Source: an uncultured Collinsella sp. (GTDB lineage: Bacteria; Actinomycetota; Coriobacteriia; Coriobacteriales; Coriobacteriaceae). Taken from it: DNA of 6,734 nt. Positions 1-6,734 of this stretch are shown here, piece after piece. Numbering within the stretch: the first letter of the stretch is position 1; each line of letters begins with the position of its first letter. The DNA lies in the NCBI GenBank assembly GCA_900757595.1, contig CAAEOL010000022.1, positions 1 to 6,734 on the forward strand, in the 5' to 3' direction. A model generated the notes under the pieces. That model ran no database searches. It worked only from the letters and a program-made list of their open reading frames with translations, and had not been told where the DNA came from. The position numbers were made by a program, and so were the translations under genes.

Positions 1-29
1 CCTTGGTCGTTAGGACGGCAGAATATTAG

Positions 30-1877
<1,848 letters not shown>

Positions 1878-1951
1878 AGGATAAATCCCTTCGTTCGCGT
1901 GACTGCAAGACGTCCACGCACAGGGGGCGCTGAGACGTATAACGTTCGAGT

Positions 1952-1984
1952 ATTGTACTCACGCAAGCGCAAGCTGATATACCA
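1952..1984 (-). promoter_or_regulatory. Candidate glmS promoter (two possible -10 boxes)
   Basis: Reading toward glmS, an extended -10 of the form TGG-TATATC lies at 1984-1976; it would start RNA near 1969 and give a leader of about 90 bases. Further downstream TACAAT (1957-1952) is a good -10 by sequence, but it has neither a TGn extension nor a convincing -35 box. The first candidate overlaps a TGGTAT half-site, which would suit repression by a bound protein. Which box is used cannot be decided from sequence. Confidence 0.35.
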
Positions 1985-2011
1985 GAAGTGGTATCTCAAC
2001 TTAGATACCAC
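1979..2011. promoter_or_regulatory. Cluster of three TGGTAT half-sites (candidate operator)
   Basis: ATACCA (1979-1984), GAAG, then TGGTAT (1989-1994) form a perfect 6-bp inverted repeat. The second half also belongs to a longer perfect repeat: GTGGTATCT (1988-1996), six bases, then AGATACCAC (2003-2011). Three identical half-sites thus sit in 33 bases at the glmS promoter. TGGT/ACCA half-sites are typical of GntR/HutC-type amino-sugar regulators (DasR, NagR); a LacI-type dimer is also possible. The cognate protein is not identified here. Confidence 0.55.
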
Positions 2012-2039
2012 CCGATGCACACACGTTCAGCCGTTCCAA

Positions 2040-2141
2040 ACCACCACAATGGGGACAGGCACCTTTGTGGTGGTCGCGTTGGCAACGGCGTTTCCCCAGA
2101 TAAAACCTGCCAAAATAAACCTGTCCCTTTTTGGTAGGTTT
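2040..2141. repeat. REPIN-like pair of hairpins with GGGACAGG loops
   Basis: Hairpin 1 pairs ACCACCACAA (2040-2049) with TTGTGGTGGT (2065-2074), perfectly, around the loop TGGGGACAGGCACCT. Hairpin 2 pairs AAACCTGCCAAAA (2103-2115) with 2129-2141, all paired with one G:T wobble, around the loop TAAACCTGTCCCT, whose complement reads AGGGACAGGTTTA. The two loops therefore carry the same GGGACAGG word in opposite orientation, with different stems. That arrangement resembles a doublet of REP elements (REPIN) of the kind mobilised by RAYT-type Y1 transposases. No transposase is present here. The family assignment is inference; the paired stems and the shared loop word are directly visible. Confidence 0.55.
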
Positions 2142-2145
2142 GGGA

Positions 2146-2154
2146 TGCTACAAT
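2146..2154 (+). promoter_or_regulatory. Extended -10 promoter of the LacI-type gene
   Basis: TGC-TACAAT is an extended -10 element (TGn plus a 5/6 match to TATAAT). It predicts a start near 2161 and a leader of about 29 bases. There is no good -35 box: its place is taken by the T-rich right arm of the second hairpin (2129-2141). Confidence 0.5.
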
Positions 2155-2189
2155 CTGGCTTGTACTTGAAACGCATCAAAGGGGCCGCT

Positions 2190-3323
2190 ATGGCAAAGGT
2201 AAAAATCAGCGACGTCGCGCGCGAGGCCGGGGTTTCGCTGGGCACGGTTTCCAACGCGCTCAACCACCCCGAAAAGCTGCGCCCCGAGACCCTCAAGCTC
2301 ATCAACGAGACCATCAATCGCCTTGGCTACCTGCCCAACCAAAGCGCTCGTCAGCTCGCGGGCGGCGCCACCAAGTCTTTTGGCCTGGTGCTTCCCCGTC
2401 TCGATCACGGCTTTTCGCTCCAAATCGCCAGCGGCGCCCACAACGAGGCCCGCAAGCACGGCTACGATCTGCTCATCGCCAATGCCGATAACGACGATAT
2501 TCTCGAGGACCATTACCTGCGTTACTTTATGGGCACGCAGATGTCCGGCGTCATGGTTCAGCCCATGGCATCCCCCGATTGGCACCCCGCCATGGCCAAG
2601 ATGCCCGTGCCGATCGTCCACCTGGATATCCACTGTTCCGAGCCCGGTTACTACGTGGCCGCCGACAACGAGGCACAGGGGCGCATTATCGCCGAGCTCG
2701 CCATCGCCCGCGGCGCACGCCATATTGTCGTTGTGGGTCGAGCAGCATTCATGCAGCTCACTCTGCGCGTCCTTGGCATCCACAAGGCACTTGCCCTGCA
2801 TCCCGATATCAAAATTGAGGTCATCGACGCCGGCGAATGGAATACCGCAGCCGACGGCTACAGTATCGGTGCCCAGATTGCCGAGCGCCCTGCTGACGAG
2901 CGCCCCGATTTTGTCATCGGCCTGACCGACGTATTGGCCTCGGGCGTTATCTCGGCGCTGGTCGACAAGGGCATTTCCGTCCCCGGCCAGATTCTTGTTG
3001 CCGGCTGCGATGGCAACCCGCTTGCCTGGAGCGGATCGGTCCCCCTCACCACGGTAGCACCACCGGGCTACGAGATCGGCCGCAAGGGCGTGCAGCTGCT
3101 CATGGAACAAATCGAGGATAAACCTACCGCCAAGACCAAACGAGTCCGCATCGGCTCCGCCGCGCGTACCGTCACCACGGTCACGGCCACCGAGGACATT
3201 AACCGTCAGGAGCTCGTGCGCCCCTTCTTGCTCGAACGTATGAGCACCCAAAAGGCCGAGCAGCACCCGACGGGCCCATCCGCGGCCCCAATAACCGACA
3301 TCAACCTGGGCGCCTACCTGTAA
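2190..3323 (+). CDS. LacI-family transcriptional regulator
   Basis: This is a DNA-binding regulator, presumably a sugar-responsive dimer or tetramer, of 377 residues. The N-terminal helix-turn-helix covers about residues 5-27 (ISDVAREAGVSLGTVSNALN), followed by the hinge helix with LPNQSARQLAGG (48-59). A periplasmic-binding-protein-like sensor domain runs from about 63 to 335, including the AADN (157-160) and GCDGNP (272-277) segments typical of the family. The effector cannot be read from sequence. The start is chosen because MAKVKISDVA is the standard LacI N-terminus, with AAAGGGG (2178-2184) upstream; in-frame ATGs further upstream lie in the hairpin element or at the promoter. A tail of roughly 35 residues after the core (about 340-377) is longer than usual. 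The gene is monocistronic, divergent from glmS, and ends at a strong terminator. Whether it controls glmS, itself or a distant sugar locus is unknown. Confidence 0.93.
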   Translation: MAKVKISDVAREAGVSLGTVSNALNHPEKLRPETLKLINETINRLGYLPNQSARQLAGGATKSFGLVLPRLDHGFSLQIASGAHNEARKHGYDLLIANADNDDILEDHYLRYFMGTQMSGVMVQPMASPDWHPAMAKMPVPIVHLDIHCSEPGYYVAADNEAQGRIIAELAIARGARHIVVVGRAAFMQLTLRVLGIHKALALHPDIKIEVIDAGEWNTAADGYSIGAQIAERPADERPDFVIGLTDVLASGVISALVDKGISVPGQILVAGCDGNPLAWSGSVPLTTVAPPGYEIGRKGVQLLMEQIEDKPTAKTKRVRIGSAARTVTTVTATEDINRQELVRPFLLERMSTQKAEQHPTGPSAAPITDINLGAYL

Positions 3324-3325
3324 CA

Positions 3326-3365
3326 AAAAACGCCGCAACGGGAACAGCCCCGCTGCGGCGTTTTT
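3326..3365 (+). terminator. Rho-independent terminator after the LacI-type gene
   Basis: AAAAACGCCGCA (3326-3337) pairs perfectly with TGCGGCGTTTTT (3354-3365), and an inner CGGG/CCCG stem (3339-3342 with 3349-3352) closes the loop. The stem is GC-rich and ends in a T run. It begins only three bases after the stop codon. The A run on the left arm would let it act in both directions. Confidence 0.92.
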
Positions 3366-3368
3366 GCT

Positions 3369-3408
3369 GGCCCCACGGGCCTTCCCCATTTAGCCGGACC
3401 TGCGGCTA
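3369..3408. repeat. Two small tandem stem-loops after the terminator
   Basis: GGCCC-CAC-GGGCC (3369-3381) and TAGCCG-GACCTG-CGGCTA (3391-3408) are perfect short inverted repeats just beyond the terminator, before the sequence turns A+T-rich. They could be chance in GC-rich DNA or remnants of an intergenic repeat. Confidence 0.3.
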
Positions 3409-3416
3409 CGGATATT

Positions 3417-3477
3417 TATGGAATGTAATCCATTTTTCATTAGCTTTTTTGTTAAAATAGACTCAATTCCATATTTT
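3417..3477 (+). promoter_or_regulatory. Candidate promoter and dyad upstream of the ATPase gene
   Basis: TTGTTA (3449-3454), 17 bases, then TATTTT (3472-3477) is a reasonable vegetative promoter in an A+T-rich leader; TATAAG (3489-3494) is an alternative -10. TATGGAAT (3417-3424) and ATTCCATA (3466-3473) form a perfect 8-bp inverted repeat whose right arm overlaps the -10 box. It could be an operator or an A+T-rich coincidence. Confidence 0.4.
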
Positions 3478-3537
3478 TAGATATTTCCTATAAGTATTGA
3501 TTTTGCTCCAGTTTTTTCTCGCCAAGAAAGGGGTTTC

Positions 3538-4743
3538 ATGAATCTGATTGATCGCAAACAGTACCTCGACTGGCTCATTTCGTGGAAAGACTCACACGTC
3601 ATCAAGGTCGTTTCGGGCGTGCGAAGGTCCGGCAAATCAAAGCTATTCGAAATCTACCGTAGCTACCTGCGCGATCATGGAATCACAGGCGACCAGGTTA
3701 TATCCCTCAACTTTGAAGACCTGGAGTTCGAGTCGCTTACGTCGTATAGAGCGCTCTACGACTACATTTCCGCCAGACTCGTCCCCGATAAGATGAACTA
3801 CGTTTTTCTGGACGAGATACAGCACGTCGAGCATTTCGAAAAAGCCGTCGACAGTCTTTTTATCAAGGACAATGTCGACCTCCACATAACCGGTTCCAAC
3901 GCTTATCTGCTCTCGAGCGAGCTGGCAACTTTGCTCTCCGGCCGCTACGTAGAGCTCAAGATGCTGCCCCTATCCTTTAAAGAGTTTTGCTCGGCAAAAA
4001 CCAATGACGGAAAGGCTCCCGCGCAGTTGTTTGACGAGTACATAACCAGGGGCTCTTTTCCCTTTATCGCCGAGACGGGTATTCAGGGACCCCAGGCGCG
4101 CGATTATCTTATGAGCCTCTACGATACCATCGTCATACGCGACGTTATCGAACGCCTGAAAGTCTCGGACGTCCCGACCCTGCGCGATATCACCAAGTTC
4201 CTACTCCATAGCATTGGAAACCGGATCTCGATTAAAAAAATCTCCGACACGCTCTCGTCCAACGGCAACAAAACCGACCAGAAAACCGTAGCCAAGTACC
4301 TCAAAGGCTTAACAGACAGCCTTGTGCTGTACTTTGCTCCGCGCTATAACGTGCGCGGTCGGCAGCTTCTTTCAACAAACGGCAAATACTACGCCGTTGA
4401 CCTTGGACTTAGAGGCGCTCTCGTCAAAACCCAAAGCAGCGATATCGGTCATATCCTCGAAAATGTTGTTTATCTCGAGCTCCTACGCCGTGGATACGAC
4501 GTCTACGTGGGCGATATCGACGGCGGGGAAATTGATTTTGTTGCCCTAAAGTCAGACGAGACAGCCTATTTTCAGGTTTCAGCCACAACGCTCGACGAAA
4601 CTACCCTCGATCGAGAGTTGGCCCCCTTTAAGAAAGTCCGAGACAACTACCCCAAGACGCTTCTTACGCTCGACACGCTGTTTGCGCTTGCGAACTACGA
4701 AGGAGTCCGCAAGCGCAACGTGATCGACTGGCTCCTGGAGTAA
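3538..4743 (+). CDS. AAA-type ATPase with DUF4143 C-terminal domain
   Basis: This 401-residue cytoplasmic protein belongs to the COG1373-type ATPases, a common accessory family with no settled role. The ATPase domain has Walker A GVRRSGKS (27-34, Lys33), Walker B YVFLDEIQ (88-95, Asp92 and Glu93), a sensor-like ITGSN (117-121) and LSGRYVEL (133-140). A winged-helix-like middle follows (about 215-265). The DUF4143 end resembles a PD-(D/E)xK nuclease fold: Glu308 in LENVVYLEL, then GEIDFV (330-335, Asp333), then FQVS (345-348), where a nuclease would have ExK. That missing lysine suggests no cleavage, as in many relatives. AAAGGGG (3527-3533) precedes the ATG by four bases, supporting the start. 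It stands alone, has lower GC and more AAA/TTT-rich codons than its neighbours, and follows an A+T-rich leader, which suggests horizontal gain. Confidence 0.93.
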   Translation: MNLIDRKQYLDWLISWKDSHVIKVVSGVRRSGKSKLFEIYRSYLRDHGITGDQVISLNFEDLEFESLTSYRALYDYISARLVPDKMNYVFLDEIQHVEHFEKAVDSLFIKDNVDLHITGSNAYLLSSELATLLSGRYVELKMLPLSFKEFCSAKTNDGKAPAQLFDEYITRGSFPFIAETGIQGPQARDYLMSLYDTIVIRDVIERLKVSDVPTLRDITKFLLHSIGNRISIKKISDTLSSNGNKTDQKTVAKYLKGLTDSLVLYFAPRYNVRGRQLLSTNGKYYAVDLGLRGALVKTQSSDIGHILENVVYLELLRRGYDVYVGDIDGGEIDFVALKSDETAYFQVSATTLDETTLDRELAPFKKVRDNYPKTLLTLDTLFALANYEGVRKRNVIDWLLE

Positions 4744-4810
4744 CTTGTAACGTCATAACCCTCCGCCAGCTCCTTACCAAGGCCGCAGCCCCAGTCGCTT
4801 AAAGCACAAT

Positions 4811-4857
4811 GCCCCTCTTATCGGCCAAAACAGCAATCTTGGCGTGATAAGAGGGGC
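4811..4857. terminator. Large hairpin between convergent genes (possible bidirectional terminator)
   Basis: GCCCCTCTTATC (4811-4822) pairs perfectly with GATAAGAGGGGC (4846-4857). Inside, GCCAA (4824-4828) pairs with TTGGC (4839-4843) across a small 1/2-base internal loop, giving about 17 bp in all. It lies between the convergent ATPase and HAD genes, so a shared transcription stop is the simplest reading. Neither side has a T run, so it is not a classical intrinsic terminator; a dispersed intergenic repeat is the alternative. Confidence 0.45.
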
Positions 4858-4860
4858 TGA

Positions 4861-4886
4861 CTGCGTCAGCGCCTCCACGCAGGCGC
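4861..4886. repeat. Overlapping alternative stems downstream of the HAD gene
   Basis: CTGCGT (4861-4866) can pair with ACGCAG (4877-4882), and GCGCCT (4869-4874) with AGGCGC (4881-4886). They share bases 4881-4882, so the two stems exclude each other. Short GC-rich pairings like these can arise by chance. Confidence 0.25.
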
Positions 4887-4944
4887 CGTTACCGTCACCG
4901 TCCTGCGGGATCGGGCGCGGGGCATGGCGACTCGCGTGCAAACG

Positions 4945-5595
4945 CTAGCGCACGGCCTTGACCGCGGCCGGCAGATCGAACAGCGTATCGAGAACGGCCT
5001 CGCAGCCATCCACCACGTCCTGCGGCAGCGGCACGATATCGGGAACGGCAAAGACGTGGCAGCCGGCCGTGATGCCCGAGACGCAGCCGTTGCGGGAATC
5101 CTCGACCACGGCACACTCCTCGGGCGCAAAGCCCGCGCGCTCGCAGGCGAGCAGGTACATCTCGGGATCGGGCTTGCCGTGTGCGACGTCCTCGCCGCAG
5201 GTCACCGTCTCAAACTTGTCAAAGAGGCCGACCGTCTTAAGGTTGCGCTCGGCGGTAACATGGCGCGACGACGTCGCAAGACCCACGTGATAGCCCGCGG
5301 TCAGCAGCTCGTCTAGGCACTCGGCGGCGCCGGCCTTAAGCTCCAGGTCGGTCTTGGCCATCTCGTCGCGAATCTCCTTGTGACGACGATAGATCGCCTC
5401 AGCGGTTTCGCTGCTGTTGTAATGCTCCTCAAGGATGCCCATGACATCGGGCAGCGTACGACCGATAAACTGATGGATCAGCGCATCATCAATCGCGAAT
5501 CCCAGCTCGGCCGCTCCCGCCTTCCACGCCTTGATACCCAAACGCTCGGTATCGACCAGCGTTCCGTCCATATCAAAAATAACAGCCTTGATCAT
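4945..5595 (-). CDS. HAD-family hydrolase, beta-phosphoglucomutase-like subfamily
   Basis: This 216-residue enzyme of the haloacid dehalogenase superfamily (subclass I) probably acts on a small phosphorylated sugar, as a phosphatase or phosphomutase. Motif I is FDMDGT (7-12; Asp8 nucleophile, Asp10 acid/base), followed by LVDTE as in beta-phosphoglucomutases. A helical cap fills about 16-85. Motif II is LATSS (106-110), motif III is GKPDPEMY (140-147, Lys141) and motif IV is VVEDSRNG (163-170; Glu165 and Asp166 bind Mg2+). All catalytic residues are present and the length is normal. A start at 5682 would add 29 residues before motif I; the chosen ATG lies two codons before the first beta strand and has GGGGGA (5601-5606) five bases upstream. 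The substrate cannot be told from sequence. It is divergent from larE with no evident functional link. Confidence 0.93.
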   Translation of the reverse strand: MIKAVIFDMDGTLVDTERLGIKAWKAGAAELGFAIDDALIHQFIGRTLPDVMGILEEHYNSSETAEAIYRRHKEIRDEMAKTDLELKAGAAECLDELLTAGYHVGLATSSRHVTAERNLKTVGLFDKFETVTCGEDVAHGKPDPEMYLLACERAGFAPEECAVVEDSRNGCVSGITAGCHVFAVPDIVPLPQDVVDGCEAVLDTLFDLPAAVKAVR

Positions 5596-5665
5596 ATCGG
5601 TCCCCCATCGCTTCGCGCTGCTGTACTCCCGCAACTTTACCGCACCTGTAAACTTGTATATAACG

Positions 5666-5674
5666 TATATAGCA
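5666..5674 (-). promoter_or_regulatory. Candidate extended -10 promoter of the HAD gene
   Basis: Reading toward the HAD gene, TGC-TATATA (5674-5666) is an extended -10 element in an A+T-rich patch, with a predicted RNA start near 5659 and a leader of about 64 bases. There is no good -35. The box lies in the near-palindrome TATATA-ACG-TATATA (5657-5671). Confidence 0.38.
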
Positions 5675-5706
5675 TATTGCACTTTCGTTACATAGATAGA
5701 AGTCTT

Positions 5707-5734
5707 ATGACAAGTGGCTCGGTAGGATTATAGT
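5707..5734 (+). promoter_or_regulatory. larE: Candidate larE promoter
   Basis: ATGACA (5707-5712), 16 bases, then TATAGT (5729-5734) match the -35 and -10 consensus at 5/6 positions each. The predicted start is near 5741, giving a leader of about 28 bases. Confidence 0.5.
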
Positions 5735-5745
5735 TTTCGACCGAG
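5718..5745. promoter_or_regulatory. Inverted repeat flanking the larE -10 box
   Basis: CTCGGT (5718-5723) and ACCGAG (5740-5745) are perfect inverted arms 16 bases apart, placed either side of the candidate larE -10 box. An 8-bp palindrome GAGTACTC (5743-5750) overlaps the right arm. The position suits a repressor operator; no regulator is encoded nearby. Confidence 0.35.
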
Positions 5746-5768
5746 TACTCAACGGCAAGGATCGATTC

Positions 5769-6647
5769 ATGCTTTCAGACACCACCGCACCTGCAGAGGG
5801 GCTTCAGGACAAACTCGCAGCGCTCGAGCAGCTGCTTTTGGCATACGGACGCGTCGCCATCGGCTTTTCCGGTGGCGTCGACAGCAGCTTTTTGGCCGCG
5901 GTCTGCGCCCGCATCATGCCCGCCAGCACGCTTCTCGTTCACCTCACCACGCCGCTCATCGGCACGCCCGAGCAGGCTTCGTTTGAGCGGTCCGTTGACG
6001 GGCAGGCCAATGAAGGGCCGCATTTTAAGCTCCCCGTGCTCAATCTTTCGGTCGATCAGCTGCGGCTCCCCCAAGTAGCCTGCAACGATGCCGACCGCTG
6101 CTACCACTGCAAGCGCGCCGGCTTTACCGCCATCGTCAACCACGCCAGGTCGCTGGGTTTTCCCACCGTCATCGACGGCAGCAACGCAAGCGACCGCGGC
6201 GACTACCGCCCCGGCATGCGCGCCGCCCAGGAGCTCGGCGTGCGCTCGCCCCTCATGGAGGTCGGCTTTACCAAGGACGAAGAGCGCGAGCTGCTGCGCG
6301 CCTGGGGCTATCCCGTTTGGAACCTGCCGGCAGGAGCCTGCCTGGCCACGCGTGTCCCCACGGGCGAGGAGCTCACGCGCGAGAAGGTCGATGTAATCCG
6401 CGCATGTGAGGACTACCTGCACGACCTTGGCCTGGACCAGGTCCGCGCACGCCTCGTCGGCGGCTGCATGCATATCGAGGCCGCGCCGGCAGACGTCGCC
6501 AAGATCGCCGCCCTCGGCAGGACCGCGGTCAACGACGAGGGCAAGGCCCCGCTTCCCGCCGCCATCGAATCTGCCCTGCGCAACCTAGGCTGCGGCCATA
6601 TCTCCCCCGAGGTCACCCCCTACATCCACGGCAACATGAACCTTTAA
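5769..6647 (+). CDS. larE: ATP-dependent sulfur transferase LarE (nickel-pincer nucleotide synthesis)
   Basis: LarE converts pyridinium-3,5-biscarboxylic acid mononucleotide to the bisthiocarboxylic form, a step in making the nickel-pincer cofactor of lactate racemase LarA. The protein has 292 residues, slightly longer than L. plantarum LarE (about 276). The N-terminal PP-loop ATP pyrophosphatase motif is FSGGVDSS (33-40). RCYHCK (110-115; Cys111, Cys114), DGSNASD (136-142), MEVGFTKDE (163-171) and ACLATR (190-195, Cys191) follow in family order. Cys191 sits where the L. plantarum enzyme has its sacrificial Cys176. The extra CxxC pair suggests the variant that holds a [4Fe-4S] cluster and recycles sulfur; this is inference. 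AAGGA (5757-5761) lies seven bases before the ATG. larA, larB and larC are not in the window. A general NAD-synthase/ATPPase-like protein is the alternative, but the motif set favours LarE. Confidence 0.93.
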   Translation: MLSDTTAPAEGLQDKLAALEQLLLAYGRVAIGFSGGVDSSFLAAVCARIMPASTLLVHLTTPLIGTPEQASFERSVDGQANEGPHFKLPVLNLSVDQLRLPQVACNDADRCYHCKRAGFTAIVNHARSLGFPTVIDGSNASDRGDYRPGMRAAQELGVRSPLMEVGFTKDEERELLRAWGYPVWNLPAGACLATRVPTGEELTREKVDVIRACEDYLHDLGLDQVRARLVGGCMHIEAAPADVAKIAALGRTAVNDEGKAPLPAAIESALRNLGCGHISPEVTPYIHGNMNL

Positions 6648-6674
6648 GTTACGCCGTTTTACAAACGGCGTAAC
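6648..6674 (+). terminator. Perfect 12-bp hairpin directly after larE
   Basis: GTTACGCCGTTT (6648-6659) pairs perfectly with AAACGGCGTAAC (6663-6674) around a three-base TAC loop, beginning at the base after the larE stop codon. Its position says terminator, but no T run follows on either strand, so it may instead protect the RNA 3' end or work with a second factor. Confidence 0.55.
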
Positions 6675-6734
6675 CGCTCGGCGCTGCGCGGGTTCCGGGC
6701 ACGGCAAACTGACGTTCAACTTCACGGGCGCGAC

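Larger units (their letters stand above)
1878..2189. other. Divergent intergenic region between glmS and the LacI-type gene
   Basis: These 312 bases hold, from left to right, the glmS leader (about 90 bases with no convincing large fold), a glmS promoter zone with three TGGTAT/ATACCA half-sites (1979-2011), a pair of hairpins with related GGGACAGG loops (2040-2141) and the extended -10 promoter of the regulator (2146-2154). I see no small gene in it. The plus-strand frame of the LacI gene is open through it, but that reflects base composition rather than coding. Confidence 0.8.

Noticed and set aside
1878..1975. glmS ribozyme or other riboswitch in the glmS leader
   Set aside because: The leader is short, and I could not find the pseudoknotted core expected of the glmS ribozyme or any other riboswitch signature.
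1994..1999. TTGAGA as a -35 box for glmS
   Set aside because: No acceptable -10 lies 16-18 bases downstream: the nearest box, TATATC, is only 12 bases away.
2148..3389. 413-residue minus-strand reading frame opposite the LacI-type gene
   Set aside because: It is a shadow of an unmistakable LacI-family gene, it reads through the terminator, and its sequence shows no recognisable motif.
5596..5682. Upstream ATG extending the HAD protein by 29 residues
   Set aside because: The extension precedes motif I without domain support, would start upstream of the predicted transcription start, and has a weaker ribosome binding site than the ATG at 5595.
6675..6734. Start of another gene after larE
   Set aside because: Only 60 bases are available and no start codon with a ribosome binding site is seen. 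The open minus-strand frame is too short to call a gene.

Overview
The window is GC-rich (about 60% by eye) chromosomal DNA. Its gene content, codon use, AAGGGG-type ribosome binding sites and GTVSNALN-style LacI headpiece suit a high-GC Gram-positive bacterium. My best guess is a gut actinobacterium of the Coriobacteriia (Collinsella or a relative). That is a style judgement, not an alignment.

Layout. Five protein genes are supported. (1) glmS (minus, 30-1877) makes glucosamine-6-phosphate for peptidoglycan. (2) A LacI-family repressor (plus, 2190-3323) diverges from glmS across a 312-bp intergenic region. That region holds a cluster of TGGTAT half-sites at the glmS promoter and a REPIN-like pair of hairpins with GGGACAGG loops just upstream of the repressor's extended -10 promoter. 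A strong intrinsic terminator closes the repressor gene (3326-3365). (3) A lone AAA-type ATPase with a DUF4143 C-terminus (plus, 3538-4743) follows an A+T-rich leader and has lower GC than its neighbours. It looks like an acquired accessory gene. A large hairpin (4811-4857) separates it from (4), a HAD-family sugar-phosphatase/phosphoglucomutase-like hydrolase (minus, 4945-5595). (5) larE (plus, 5769-6647), a sulfur insertase for the nickel-pincer nucleotide cofactor, diverges from the HAD gene and ends at a perfect 12-bp hairpin. The last 60 bases carry nothing I can assign.

How they work together. No operon links these genes: each appears to be a single transcription unit with its own promoter, and two of the intergenic regions are divergent. 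The plausible regulatory link is at the glmS/LacI divergent region, but the half-sites there are not proven to belong to this LacI protein. larE stands without larA, larB or larC in the window, so its partners must be elsewhere or absent.

I see no clear new multi-gene system. The items most worth a second look are the glmS operator cluster, the REPIN-like element, the isolated ATPase cassette with its flanking hairpins, and the three-cysteine LarE.
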